Assembly (NCBI GenBank): GCA_002379985.1
Contig: DFVG01000027.1
Coordinates: 1-35,359, forward strand
DNA from: Flavobacteriaceae bacterium UBA4166
GTDB lineage: Bacteria > Bacteroidota > Bacteroidia > Flavobacteriales > Flavobacteriaceae
DNA length: 35,359 nt
Direction of reading: 5' to 3'
Shown: positions 14,745 through 21,965 of the stretch, piece after piece
Position numbering within the stretch: the stretch's first letter is position 1
How the letters are laid out: each line of letters begins with the position of its first letter
The notes under the pieces: generated by a model
The model's input: only the letters and a program-made list of their open reading frames with translations
Databases searched by the model: none
What the model was told of the DNA's origin: nothing
Position numbers and translations under genes: made by a program

Positions 14745-16679
14745 ATGGAACTTTCTATCTACCTAGCCAAAAGTGCATTGCTCTTGAGTTTCTTTTTCGG
14801 AACCTACCATCTGCTCCTCCGCAGCGATACCCATTTTAAAGTACATCGCTGGTTTTTGATTGGCGGAATCATTGCGAGCATCACCCTTCCTTTTATCGCC
14901 TTTACGCGAATTGTCTATAAAGAATTGACCATGATTCCTGAAGGAACCACAGCCATGCTAGCTCCTACGGAAACACTCTCTGCAACTGAAATGCCTATCG
15001 AAGCCTTCACGTGGGACACCATCGTACTATACGTATATATAGCCGGCGTGCTCTTTTGTTCATTTCAACTGCTTTGGCGGTTAACCACCGTGCTATGGCA
15101 AGTTTCTAAGCAACCGGCTATTCGCAAAGGAAATTTTAGACATGTGCAAGTGAAGGAGACCATACAACCTTTCTCCTTCTTTCACTTTATCGTTTACAAT
15201 CCTACGCTGCATCCTGAAGAAGAACTACAGATGATCTTAAAGCATGAAATCGCGCATGCGCGACAATGGCACAGTATTGACGTTATTCTTGCGCATCTGC
15301 TCGTCGCATTTCAATGGATGAATCCATTTGCCTGGTGGTACAAGAAAGACATGGAACAAAATCTTGAGTTTCTGGCCGATTATACAACCGCTCAATATGT
15401 TCCTTCCAAAAAAGAATATCAATTAGCACTGGTTCGAATTTCATCACCCGAACAAACACCGGTGCTTACCACACCTTTTTATCAATCATTTATCAAAAAA
15501 CGAATTATTATGTTAAACAAAGAGCATTCAAAAAAATCGAATTTATGGAAAATGAGCTGGGTCCTTCCGTTGATCGCCGTATTCCTATGGAGTTTTAATG
15601 TGAAAGAGGAAATAGTCTATCAACCCAAGCAGACCGCTGTGCAAAACACGCTTCCTGAAGTCATTGCTTCAGAAACGGTCGTCGCGACCGCTATTGCTTC
15701 GAAAGAAGTTAAACCCACCCCAATTTCAGAAACGAAAACTAATTCCACTCACAAAACGACTTCAAAAACGGAAGAAAAAGCAACCACAATTGATTCCGAA
15801 GAGAAACGCAACACCCTAAACACAGGTGCTACTCAGAATCAAAAAGTTGTCAACCAGTCTTTTACCGTCAAAGAACGATACCTCATCACAAAGAATACCA
15901 CCGATGCTGAGTTGGATGAAATTAAAGCCGACATCAAAAAAGCACATAATATCGACCTGAATTATGAAGTACGGCGCAACAGCAAGGGAGAGATCTACTC
16001 ATTGCGCATGCAACATAGCGGGAATGGTAATAATGGCAACTTCCATGTAAACAACGATGAAGGTATTAGTGATTTTTACTTCTTGATTGATGATGAAGGT
16101 CGTAGTAGTTTTTGGTCTGAAGGACAAGAAGAACGCACCAAAGAACTAGCGCTTCGCGCGCAAGAGCGTGCCAAACGACTGGAAGAACGGATGATAGAAC
16201 GAAAAGAACGCCTAAACGAACGCTTTGAAGAGCGAAACGAAGAGCGACTTGCACTCATGGAAGAGCGCCGGGGCAACCGACTCACAGAAAAGCGAGAGGA
16301 ATTGGCCGAAAGACGTGAAGAACTTGACGAGCGAAGAAAAGAACTCGCGCTACGCCGCGCCGAGTTGGCCGAGCGACGCACACAAATGAATCGATCTTCA
16401 AACGGCCTCAACGTAAATGGAACTGTATTTTATGAATCGTCAAGAAGCAACGAATCGGTTACAATCAACAAAGATATGAGCGATGCCGACTTAAAAGCTT
16501 TGAAAGATCGCTTGGCGGAAAAGGGTGTTGAATTTGACTACAGACGCGTAAAACGAAACGAACACAATGAGATTACCAGCATAAAAATTGAAGTAAAAAA
16601 AGGGGATCGTTCAAAGACTGTAACGACCATTGACTCTGATGACGGAGCACCGATAGAACCCCTATTCATTGCGATGTAG
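14745..16679 (+). CDS. M56 (BlaR1-like) membrane metallopeptidase with duplicated C-terminal domain and Arg/Glu-rich helix
   Basis: A 644-aa membrane protein. N-terminal helices (from ~residue 4, ~35 and ~90) lead into the zinc peptidase motif HEIAHARQWHSIDV (His167, Glu168, His171) and EFLADY, the further metal-ligand segment of M56. A last helix (~residues 270-285, MSWVLPLIAVFLWSF) places the rest outside the cytoplasm. There is no penicillin-binding sensor. Instead a Thr/Lys-rich linker leads to a ~45-residue module (YLITKNTTDAELDEIKADIK), an ~90-residue Arg/Glu helix (459-547, repeats like EELAERREELDERRKELA), and a second copy of the module (VTINKDMSDADLKALKDRL). It presumably senses an envelope signal and relieves BlaI repression. 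The frame is open 51 bases upstream, but ATG 14745 directly follows the blaI stop. Confidence 0.93.
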   Translation: MELSIYLAKSALLLSFFFGTYHLLLRSDTHFKVHRWFLIGGIIASITLPFIAFTRIVYKELTMIPEGTTAMLAPTETLSATEMPIEAFTWDTIVLYVYIAGVLFCSFQLLWRLTTVLWQVSKQPAIRKGNFRHVQVKETIQPFSFFHFIVYNPTLHPEEELQMILKHEIAHARQWHSIDVILAHLLVAFQWMNPFAWWYKKDMEQNLEFLADYTTAQYVPSKKEYQLALVRISSPEQTPVLTTPFYQSFIKKRIIMLNKEHSKKSNLWKMSWVLPLIAVFLWSFNVKEEIVYQPKQTAVQNTLPEVIASETVVATAIASKEVKPTPISETKTNSTHKTTSKTEEKATTIDSEEKRNTLNTGATQNQKVVNQSFTVKERYLITKNTTDAELDEIKADIKKAHNIDLNYEVRRNSKGEIYSLRMQHSGNGNNGNFHVNNDEGISDFYFLIDDEGRSSFWSEGQEERTKELALRAQERAKRLEERMIERKERLNERFEERNEERLALMEERRGNRLTEKREELAERREELDERRKELALRRAELAERRTQMNRSSNGLNVNGTVFYESSRSNESVTINKDMSDADLKALKDRLAEKGVEFDYRRVKRNEHNEITSIKIEVKKGDRSKTVTTIDSDDGAPIEPLFIAM

Positions 16680-16697
16680 TTTTTGTACCATTTTAAG

Positions 16698-16725
16698 AAA
16701 CCCTTCTGACAGGAAGGGTTTTTTT
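16698..16725 (+). terminator. terminator of the blaI-M56 operon
   Basis: A 9-bp stem AAACCCTTC/GAAGGGTTT with a TGACAG loop runs into seven T residues, 18 bases after the M56 stop. Confidence 0.9.
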
Positions 16726-16742
16726 ATTTGTACATTTATGAT

Positions 16743-16895
16743 ATGAAGCAACAGTTTTTCAAGGGCTTAGCAAAGCTGAATAAAAAAATACTTCCTAGCT
16801 TTACGAAACAAGGAGTAGATCTAGCCAAGGCCAGCAAATGGCAATTGGCGTTGTTTGCATATCGCATGTGGGTGACTAAAAATGCGCTAGATTGA
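16743..16895 (+). CDS. small conserved-looking basic protein (50 aa)
   Basis: Translation from ATG 16743 gives MKQQFFKGLAKLNKKILPSF, continuing through KASKWQLALFAYRMW to VTKNALD and a TGA at 16893. It is basic and amphipathic with one hydrophobic stretch. The frame is uninterrupted, codon use looks like that of neighbouring genes, and the stop sits three bases from the apt stop on the other strand, so it fills the gap between operon terminator and apt neatly. From memory, similar ~50-aa proteins occur in other Flavobacteriia, sometimes mislabelled as SsrA-binding protein. No function is assigned. Confidence 0.7.
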   Translation: MKQQFFKGLAKLNKKILPSFTKQGVDLAKASKWQLALFAYRMWVTKNALD

Positions 16896-16897
16896 CA

Positions 16898-17413
16898 CTA
16901 ATAAGTGATCAAGGAACGGACCTCTTGCCCTTTCAGCTTTTGAGCGCCTTGCAAAAAAGATAATTCAATAAAGAAATTGCACTGCACGATTTCTCCTCCA
17001 AGTTTCTCGATCAGTTTACAGGCGGCCTGTGCAGTTCCCCCTGTGGCCAACACATCATCATGCAACAACACCTTGTCGCCGGGACCTATTGCATCTTCAT
17101 GAATTTCCAAGGAGTCCATTCCATATTCCAAAGAATAGGGCTGTTTTAAGGTATCAAAGGGAAGCTTTCCCGGTTTTCTCAGGGGTACAAAACCCGCCTT
17201 GAGTTGTAACGCCATTGCCGTAGCAAAGAAAAAGCCGCGAGACTCGATCCCCACTACCTTATCAATAGTTTGCTCACCCACCAGTGCAATCAACTCACGA
17301 ACACAAGTATCCATAGCTTCAGGATGATTCAAAAGGGGTGTAATATCCTTAAAGGTCACTCCGGGCTTCGGAAAATCAGGAACATCGCGAATGAATTTCT
17401 GTAAATCGATCAT
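16898..17413 (-). CDS. apt: adenine phosphoribosyltransferase
   Basis: Purine salvage enzyme that joins adenine and PRPP to AMP. At 171 aa it has the usual Apt length. It shows the N-terminal IRDVPDFPKPGVTFKDITPLL, the VVGIESRGFFFATAMALQL segment, RKPGKLPF and the PRPP-binding loop VLLHDDVLATGGTAQAA. The ATG at 17413 is the only reasonable start. It is transcribed convergently with the 50-aa ORF, with only two bases between stop codons, and divergently from tRNA-Arg; no perfect -7 box was found for it. Confidence 0.97.
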   Translation of the reverse strand: MIDLQKFIRDVPDFPKPGVTFKDITPLLNHPEAMDTCVRELIALVGEQTIDKVVGIESRGFFFATAMALQLKAGFVPLRKPGKLPFDTLKQPYSLEYGMDSLEIHEDAIGPGDKVLLHDDVLATGGTAQAACKLIEKLGGEIVQCNFFIELSFLQGAQKLKGQEVRSLITY

Positions 17414-17429
17414 TTTTTTAGTAAAGTAC

Positions 17430-17461
17430 TTGGTCTATAAAGGTAAAAAGAAATATATTTG
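17430..17461 (+). promoter_or_regulatory. promoter of tRNA-Arg
   Basis: TTG (17430-17432), a 21-base spacer and TATATTTG (17454-17461) match the -33/-7 consensus. The predicted start lies about 40-45 bases before the mature tRNA. That leader contains a 9-bp inverted repeat, GAAACAAAA/TTTTGTTTC (17468-17498). Confidence 0.65.
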
Positions 17462-17511
17462 CAGCCCGAAACAAAATAGTGATTTTCATTTTTGTTTCAG
17501 AAAATACAAAC

Positions 17512-17585
17512 GGCCTCGTGGCGCAACTGAATAGCGCATCTGATTACGGCTCAGAAGGTTGCAGGTTTGAATCCTGCCGAGGTCA
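17512..17585 (+). tRNA. tRNA-Arg (anticodon ACG)
   Basis: A 74-base cloverleaf: acceptor GGCCTCG/CGAGGTC with one G-U pair and discriminator A, D-arm GCGC...GCGC, anticodon stem TCTGA/TCAGA with loop TTACGGC (ACG at positions 34-36, to be read as inosine-CG), a 5-base variable loop, and T-arm GCAGG/CCTGC. CCA is not encoded. It decodes CGU/CGC/CGA. Confidence 0.95.
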
Positions 17586-17597
17586 CGAATAAATTGA

Positions 17598-17629
17598 AAA
17601 GCAAGCAAAATCATAAAGCTTGCTTTTTT
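17598..17629 (+). terminator. terminator of tRNA-Arg
   Basis: A 9-bp stem AAAGCAAGC/GCTTGCTTT with an 11-base loop is followed by further T residues, 13 bases after the tRNA. Confidence 0.85.
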
Positions 17630-17650
17630 GATTTTGAGGGTTTTTGATTT

Positions 17651-17974
17651 TCAGCGCGTAGCGCTAAGGATCAGGAGCGACAGCGAGTAATCCTTCTTGC
17701 CATACGTACCTTAAAGCTCGCTTGAGCGTTTTTTTGTTTGGGCTATTTTAAAATTGCATCCGACGAGCAATGTAGTTGCGAGAGGAATGCAAGATTTCAT
17801 TGGGATAAAGAACAAAGCGAACAATCCTGCACCACAGAGGCCATCGCACCATCTGGCCCCTCTCTGCAAAAGGTCCACAGGACCTTTTACAACCGTTCGG
17901 TCCCCTGCCGAGCCTGCCTGCCGGCAAAGGCAGGGTCACGACACTCAAGAAACCACGTCCCAAAGGGCGTGGTT
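17651..17974. repeat. GC-richer, hairpin-rich intergenic element after tRNA-Arg
   Basis: This stretch differs in composition from its surroundings and contains at least four inverted repeats: AGCGC/GCGCT (17653-17665), AAAAGGTCC/GGACCTTTT with a 3-base loop (17868-17888), CCTGCC/GGCAGG around TGCCGGCA (17913-17934) and AACCACGTCCC/GGGCGTGGTT (17951-17974, one bulge, followed by CTTTATTTT). Short frames are open on both strands here, but they contain no family motif and follow the hairpins. From memory, sequence with the CCTGCCTGCCGGC motif and the GATCAGGAGCGA-type motif recurs between genes in Flavobacteriia. No transposase remnant is evident. The whole gene-free gap is 17630-18101; 17975-18101 shows nothing further. 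Confidence 0.5.
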
Positions 17975-18101
17975 CTTTATTTTAGGGAAAAGCCAGGCCT
18001 TGTATTATCTTCAGCCATCAAGTACGATATCAATAAAAACGGTACTTTAGCACTTCGCTTTTTAGGAATTGGCATATTTAAAACAACTGGACCATATTCA
18101 C

Positions 18102-18953
18102 ATGAAATTAAATACAATCATAGCATTAACGTACCTTAAGAAATTACTTCCCATAGTATTCCTGCTTCTTTTTCAAACTACCGTTGCTCAGAAAACTACG
18201 GTAACACCCTTTACGATCGGGGAAACTCTAACCTTCAATTCTAAGGTATTATCAGAAGAGCGAAAACTTAACGTCTACCTACCCCTAAGCTATAAAGATT
18301 CAGTCCATAAGAACTATCCGGTTATTTATTTGCTGGACGGTTCTGCTGACGAAGATTTTATTCACATCGCAGGGTTGGTGCAATTTGGTTCTTTTCCGTG
18401 GATCAACATGATTCCGGAAAGTATTGTGGTAGGAATAGCGAATGTAGATCGAAAACGGGATTTTACGTTTCCTTCAAACAATGAACTGGATCAAACAGAG
18501 TTTCCCACTTCGGGAGCTTCGGCGAACTTCATACGATTTTTGACCAAAGAAGTTGCAGAAATAATTCAAGAGCAATACCGAATATCAGAAGAATCCACCC
18601 TTATAGGGCAATCACTTGGCGGTTTGTTAGCTACTGAAATCTTATATACGAGTCCGAATAGCTTTGACAACTACATCATTATCAGCCCTAGTTTATGGTG
18701 GGATGACCAATCGTTATTACAACGCCAAACACCAAAATTAACACCGCCAAAAAAAGTATATGTTGCTGTAGGCAATGAAGGACCCACAATGGAAGCAACC
18801 GCTATGGAGCTTATCGCAAAACTTCAACGGCTGCGAAAGCGCGAAACCGAAAATACGCTTATCATTCGGTACGATATCATTAAAGAAGGTAACCACGCAA
18901 ACATTCTACACAATGCAGTATATCGAGCGCTCCTTCATTTTAATGAGAACTAA
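18102..18953 (+). CDS. secreted alpha/beta-hydrolase, putative esterase (esterase D/IroE type)
   Basis: A 283-aa exported hydrolase. A signal peptide (1-30, ending LFQTTVAQ) precedes an esterase-D-like fold: VLSEERKLNVYLPLSYKD, YPVIYLLDGSADEDF with the usual oxyanion-side D/G stretch, the nucleophile elbow GQSLGG (GxSxG), YIIISPSLWWDD, and a C-terminal EGNHANILHNAVYRAL carrying the likely catalytic His. Substrate cannot be told from sequence; relatives include siderophore esterases and general carboxylesterases, and no siderophore genes are nearby. The upstream TTG start (18069) is rejected because the signal peptide begins at ATG 18102. Confidence 0.9.
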   Translation: MKLNTIIALTYLKKLLPIVFLLLFQTTVAQKTTVTPFTIGETLTFNSKVLSEERKLNVYLPLSYKDSVHKNYPVIYLLDGSADEDFIHIAGLVQFGSFPWINMIPESIVVGIANVDRKRDFTFPSNNELDQTEFPTSGASANFIRFLTKEVAEIIQEQYRISEESTLIGQSLGGLLATEILYTSPNSFDNYIIISPSLWWDDQSLLQRQTPKLTPPKKVYVAVGNEGPTMEATAMELIAKLQRLRKRETENTLIIRYDIIKEGNHANILHNAVYRALLHFNEN

Positions 18954-18987
18954 AAAATATAGTGTTAGCAGATTCTCCTTTCAGGAA

Positions 18988-19212
18988 TTATTCACAAGTT
19001 CCTTGGGTCCAATTTGTGACGCCACTTTTTCTGGCGTGACATTCATTACTGTACGTCACCTCGTTGCACCCGCAGACCGGTGCATATTCATAGGTACAAT
19101 ACCCATCTTTCTCAATTTTTGATTCGTCGATACAGTCTTTTTGAGGCCCGGAGCCGCAAGCGGATAGGAGCATGGTGAACATTCCGAAGGAACATAGAAA
19201 CGATTTCAGCAT
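18988..19212 (-). CDS. Kazal-type protease inhibitor lipoprotein
   Basis: A 74-aa lipoprotein. The signal ends in MLLSAC (Cys19), and the mature part is a single Kazal domain with six cysteines at 27, 39, 47, 49, 58 and 73, including the Kazal signature YAPVCGCNEVTYSNECHA. The family inhibits serine proteases by a reactive-site loop; the residue after the second Cys region here is YEYAPVCG. It would sit in the outer membrane or face the periplasm, possibly protecting the envelope from secreted proteases. It is convergent with the esterase gene. Confidence 0.9.
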   Translation of the reverse strand: MLKSFLCSFGMFTMLLSACGSGPQKDCIDESKIEKDGYCTYEYAPVCGCNEVTYSNECHARKSGVTNWTQGTCE

Positions 19213-19263
19213 AATACGATTGCTTTTTATAAAAGTAACGAAATGATGAGTAGGAAAAAAGGA

Positions 19264-19485
19264 TTATACCAACACTTCAGAAGTTACGTCAAAATGCTTT
19301 AAAAGACCTTGCAAGCCACTCATGTCAATAGGATTCAATGAAGAAACTCTAAGAATACGATCACAATCTTCAAGGTCGAAATTCACTTCATACTTGGGGT
19401 AGGTCCTTTCGATCTTATTCAAAATGATTTGTGCTTTCGAAGGGTCTGAAACATTTGTCTGAAAGATTTCAATCTGCGGTTTCAT
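19264..19485 (-). CDS. small protein with HMA/ferredoxin-like fold, no CxxC
   Basis: A 73-aa cytosolic protein starting MKPQIEIFQTNVSDPSKAQII. The order of predicted strands and helices (strand, helix, strand, strand, helix, strand) and the length match heavy-metal-associated domains, but the metal-binding CxxC is absent: the corresponding loop is NVSDPSK. Its only Cys is in NFDLEDCDRILRV. It is the last of four short genes in one direction (28 bases after the SRPBCC gene). Function is unknown. Confidence 0.75.
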   Translation of the reverse strand: MKPQIEIFQTNVSDPSKAQIILNKIERTYPKYEVNFDLEDCDRILRVSSLNPIDMSGLQGLLKHFDVTSEVLV

Positions 19486-19512
19486 GCTTATATTACTATC
19501 TAGAGCGAATGC

Positions 19513-19932
19513 TCAATTAGATTCAACGTATTTCATGAAATTATCTAAAATGGCCTGCCAGCCTTGTTGTTGCATCTCTTCCGAATTTTGATCTTCAGGC
19601 TCAAAAGACTCTGAAACCAACACGCCGCCCTCTTTCTCTTTGAAGGTGACGGTAGCACGACGATCATCATCTAATACATATACCAGTTTCTCTTGTTCTG
19701 AAATCTCCTCATAAGTGCCTCCAAAATCGAAACCTACACTCCCATCCTTGGCCTCCATTCGATAGACGAATCTCCCGCCTTTTTCTAGCTCGTTTTCTGC
19801 TTTTGGTGTATGCCAATCGTCTGAAGGACTGTTCCAATTTACAATATGCGATGGGGACGTCCAATACTCCCAAACACGTTCTAGCGGTGCGTCAATGCTC
19901 GCTGAAACTTGAATTGATTTTTTGTTGCTCAT
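19513..19932 (-). CDS. SRPBCC/AHSA1-like domain protein
   Basis: A 139-aa START-like protein. It opens with IQVSASIDAPLERVWEYWTSP and continues with HIVNWNSPSDDWHTP, GGRFVYRMEAKDG, FGGTYEEISEQEKLVYVLDD and the C-terminal helix QQGWQAILDNFMKYVES, the full AHSA1 (activator of Hsp90 ATPase homologue 1-like) layout. Such proteins bind hydrophobic ligands; the ligand here is unknown. It lies between the VOC and HMA-like genes in what is probably one transcript. Confidence 0.9.
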   Translation of the reverse strand: MSNKKSIQVSASIDAPLERVWEYWTSPSHIVNWNSPSDDWHTPKAENELEKGGRFVYRMEAKDGSVGFDFGGTYEEISEQEKLVYVLDDDRRATVTFKEKEGGVLVSESFEPEDQNSEEMQQQGWQAILDNFMKYVESN

Positions 19933-20000
19933 AATTACTTCTGATTTAAATGATTTTTAAAGTTAGGAATAGTATAATCACTGATACGTTTTTTAAAGTC

Positions 20001-20411
20001 TTATCTCGCTTCCATAAATAGCATGCCCCAACGATGTCCATCCAGATCAACAAAACCCATAAGATACATCCAATCCTCCACTTCAGAAGGCTCAGCAAAG
20101 ACTGTTCCTCCTGCCTTTTTTACTAGGTCTGCAAACGAATCAACGTAGGCCCGTGTAGGAGCGTCAATATTGAGAAATGCTTCGGTACCTTTATTGGTAT
20201 CTGCGATGGGGTTTCCGGAAAATTCAGCAAATCGATCTTCCGGAAAGAGCATTAGTACTGTCTTCTTTTCATCTAAATAAAAACCAGCATATTCATCATC
20301 CTCCGGTTGATGTTCCGTTTCTAAAAATCCTAACTGCTTGAAAAAAGCTTTAGATCTTTTCACGTCTTTTACCGGTAGATTGATCCAAAAGGATCGTACT
20401 TTATTTTTCAT
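20001..20411 (-). CDS. VOC (glyoxalase/bleomycin-resistance fold) protein
   Basis: A 136-aa protein with two beta-alpha-beta-beta-beta modules. The first opens FWINLPVKDVKRSKAFFKQLGF and the second has AYVDSFADLVKKAGGTVFAEP and a C-terminal FVDLDGHRWGMLFME. The DxDGHxW end is typical of this family; the exact metal ligands and reaction cannot be read with confidence. It overlaps the NTF2-like gene by 11 bases, indicating translational coupling. Confidence 0.9.
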   Translation of the reverse strand: MKNKVRSFWINLPVKDVKRSKAFFKQLGFLETEHQPEDDEYAGFYLDEKKTVLMLFPEDRFAEFSGNPIADTNKGTEAFLNIDAPTRAYVDSFADLVKKAGGTVFAEPSEVEDWMYLMGFVDLDGHRWGMLFMEAR

Positions 20412-20769
20412 CTGCTGCTATTTTTAAAACATAAGACTTCATTTGTTTGACCTTGGGATTTTTAAAACCACTCAATGTATACACATCAGAAAAAGCATAG
20501 CGCACCATGCTTTCATTCTTCATCATTTTCATGACGCCGTTTACAGCGGCACTACTTCCATGAGTAATTACCTTATCAATGGTTAATTGCACTTCTGTAT
20601 TGGTCTTCATGGTCTCCACAGCTTTGCTGAACGCATCAATTCCCGAGATCTGTTGGTCTCCATAGATCGTCCAAGCAATATCCTTTGTAACATGAGCTAT
20701 CAGGAATTTAGTATCTCCTGTAGCAAATGCCTCGTTGAACTTTCGTAAGAACTCCTCCTTTTTCGTCAT
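20401..20769 (-). CDS. NTF2-like / SnoaL-like protein
   Basis: A 122-aa protein with the cone-shaped NTF2 fold pattern: an N-terminal helix (KKEEFLRKFNEAFATGDTKFL), then HVTKDIAWTIYGDQQISGIDAF, a second helix, and strands through VRYAFSDVYTLSGF to the end. Enzymatic or binding role is unknown. It is the first gene of the four-gene run down to 19264 and has its own -7 box upstream. These small proteins together suggest a stress or detoxification accessory operon, which is inference. Confidence 0.82.
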   Translation of the reverse strand: MTKKEEFLRKFNEAFATGDTKFLIAHVTKDIAWTIYGDQQISGIDAFSKAVETMKTNTEVQLTIDKVITHGSSAAVNGVMKMMKNESMVRYAFSDVYTLSGFKNPKVKQMKSYVLKIAADEK

Positions 20770-20801
20770 ATCATTAGGGTTATTGATAACATATTGTTTT
20801 T

Positions 20802-20809
20802 CAAAGATA
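20802..20809 (-). promoter_or_regulatory. putative -7 element (TATCTTTG) of the NTF2/VOC/SRPBCC operon
   Basis: The minus strand reads TATCTTTG, matching TAnnTTTG, about 32 bases before the ATG at 20769. No TTG is found at the usual -33 spacing. Confidence 0.45.
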
Positions 20810-20939
20810 AAGCAAATGACACCCTATGTACCTGTGTAAATACGACAAACCAAAGGGTTGATTGCGACAGTTATGCTCTTCAATTTAGTTTCTGAGTTCC
20901 AAGAAGCTTCCGTATCTTTAAGAAGATAAAAATCATGTT

Positions 20940-21308
20940 ATGAAACCATTTCATCTTTTCATTACCCTCTGTTTTATTATGGTTACCGCCTGCGCGCAAG
21001 AAACGAAGCACACGACCGTACTTGAAAAGTCAGATTTTAAAAAAGCGATCTCTTCAGAAAATGTTACGCTGGTAGATGTGCGTACTTCGGAAGAATTTAA
21101 AGAAGGACATATTGAAGGCGCGCAAAATATCAACTTCTTTCAAGAAGCGGTTTTCCAAAAGAAATTCGAGGCCTTCAACAAGAACGAACCGATCTATCTG
21201 TATTGCCGTTCCGGAAACAGAAGCGGACAAGCAAGTAAGAGGCTTGAAGCTATGGGTTTTACAAAGATCTACGATCTCAAAGGCGGATATTTAGGCTGGG
21301 TAGAGTAG
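20940..21308 (+). CDS. rhodanese-domain lipoprotein
   Basis: A 122-aa envelope protein. The signal ends MVTACAQ, giving a likely lipid-bearing Cys18. The single rhodanese domain has VTLVDVRTSEEFKEGHIEGAQNI, the active-site loop YCRSGNRS with Cys89, and the C-terminal YDLKGGYLGWVE. Rhodaneses move sulfane sulfur; a periplasmic substrate is not known. It is 11 bases before the methyltransferase gene, so the two are probably cotranscribed. Confidence 0.93.
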   Translation: MKPFHLFITLCFIMVTACAQETKHTTVLEKSDFKKAISSENVTLVDVRTSEEFKEGHIEGAQNINFFQEAVFQKKFEAFNKNEPIYLYCRSGNRSGQASKRLEAMGFTKIYDLKGGYLGWVE

Positions 21309-21319
21309 AAAGATGCCTC

Positions 21320-21907
21320 ATGGAGTTATCAGAAGCCTATTGGGAAGGTCGGTATCGTGAAGGAAGCACTCGCTGGAATATCGGCAGTATTTCTACCCCT
21401 CTACAAGCCTATTTCGATCAATTAGACGATCGCTCCCTCAAAATTCTCATTCCGGGGGCAGGATATGGTCATGAAGCCGAATATCTACATCGCAACGGTT
21501 TTCAACATGTGACGGTGGTGGATCTTTCAGAAACTGCCTTGCAGCATTTCAAAAAACGTGTTACAGATTTCCCTAAGCAACATATTTTGCATGCAGATTT
21601 CTTCGATCTCACTGCTTCTTACGACCTAATTATTGAACAAACATTTTTTTGCGCCTTACCCCCGTCAATGCGTGGGGCTTATGTTGAAAAGGTGTATGAG
21701 CTATTAGTTCCGAAGGGAATACTGGTAGGGCTTCTTTTTAATTTTCCGCTTACGGAAGAAGGCCCTCCCTTTGGAGGAAGTATTTCTGAATACCAAAACC
21801 ATTTCCGCCCTTATTTCAACCTTCATACCCTTACGCCTGCCTACAATTCGATTCCACAACGTCAAGGCAACGAACTCTTTATTCGGTTCAGCAAAAAAGA
21901 GCCCTAA
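21320..21907 (+). CDS. TPMT-like SAM-dependent methyltransferase
   Basis: A 195-aa class I methyltransferase of the thiopurine S-methyltransferase type. It has YWEGRYREGSTRWNIG followed by PLQAYFDQL, the SAM-binding ILIPGAGYGHEAEYL, VTVVDLSETAL, and IIEQTFFCALPPSMRGAYVE, which is the substrate-side signature of the family. Bacterial TPMT-like enzymes methylate selenium, tellurium or thiol compounds; pairing with a rhodanese suggests sulfur or chalcogen chemistry (inference). The ATG overlaps no other gene, and a shared hairpin follows. Confidence 0.92.
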   Translation: MELSEAYWEGRYREGSTRWNIGSISTPLQAYFDQLDDRSLKILIPGAGYGHEAEYLHRNGFQHVTVVDLSETALQHFKKRVTDFPKQHILHADFFDLTASYDLIIEQTFFCALPPSMRGAYVEKVYELLVPKGILVGLLFNFPLTEEGPPFGGSISEYQNHFRPYFNLHTLTPAYNSIPQRQGNELFIRFSKKEP

Positions 21908-21913
21908 AAATAG

Positions 21914-21938
21914 GAAAGTCCGCTTACAGCGGACTTTC
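21914..21938. terminator. bidirectional terminator between methyltransferase and M57 genes
   Basis: A perfect 10-bp stem GAAAGTCCGC/GCGGACTTTC with a 5-base loop lies between convergent genes. The minus strand continues CTATTTTT, the plus strand lacks a clear T-run, so it is stronger for the minus-strand gene. Confidence 0.75.
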
Positions 21939-21965
21939 ACGTTGATGGTTAGAATATTTACGCCA

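Noticed and set aside
16076..16411. Minus-strand open frame (Arg/Ser-rich) opposite the M56 gene
   Set aside because: It is the reverse of the GAA/CGA-rich codons encoding the Arg/Glu helix; the plus-strand frame is the real gene.
17738..18139. Plus- and minus-strand frames of 70-130 aa in the region after tRNA-Arg
   Set aside because: They run through the hairpin-rich element, overlap one another and show no domain; such translations look like by-products of a repeat.
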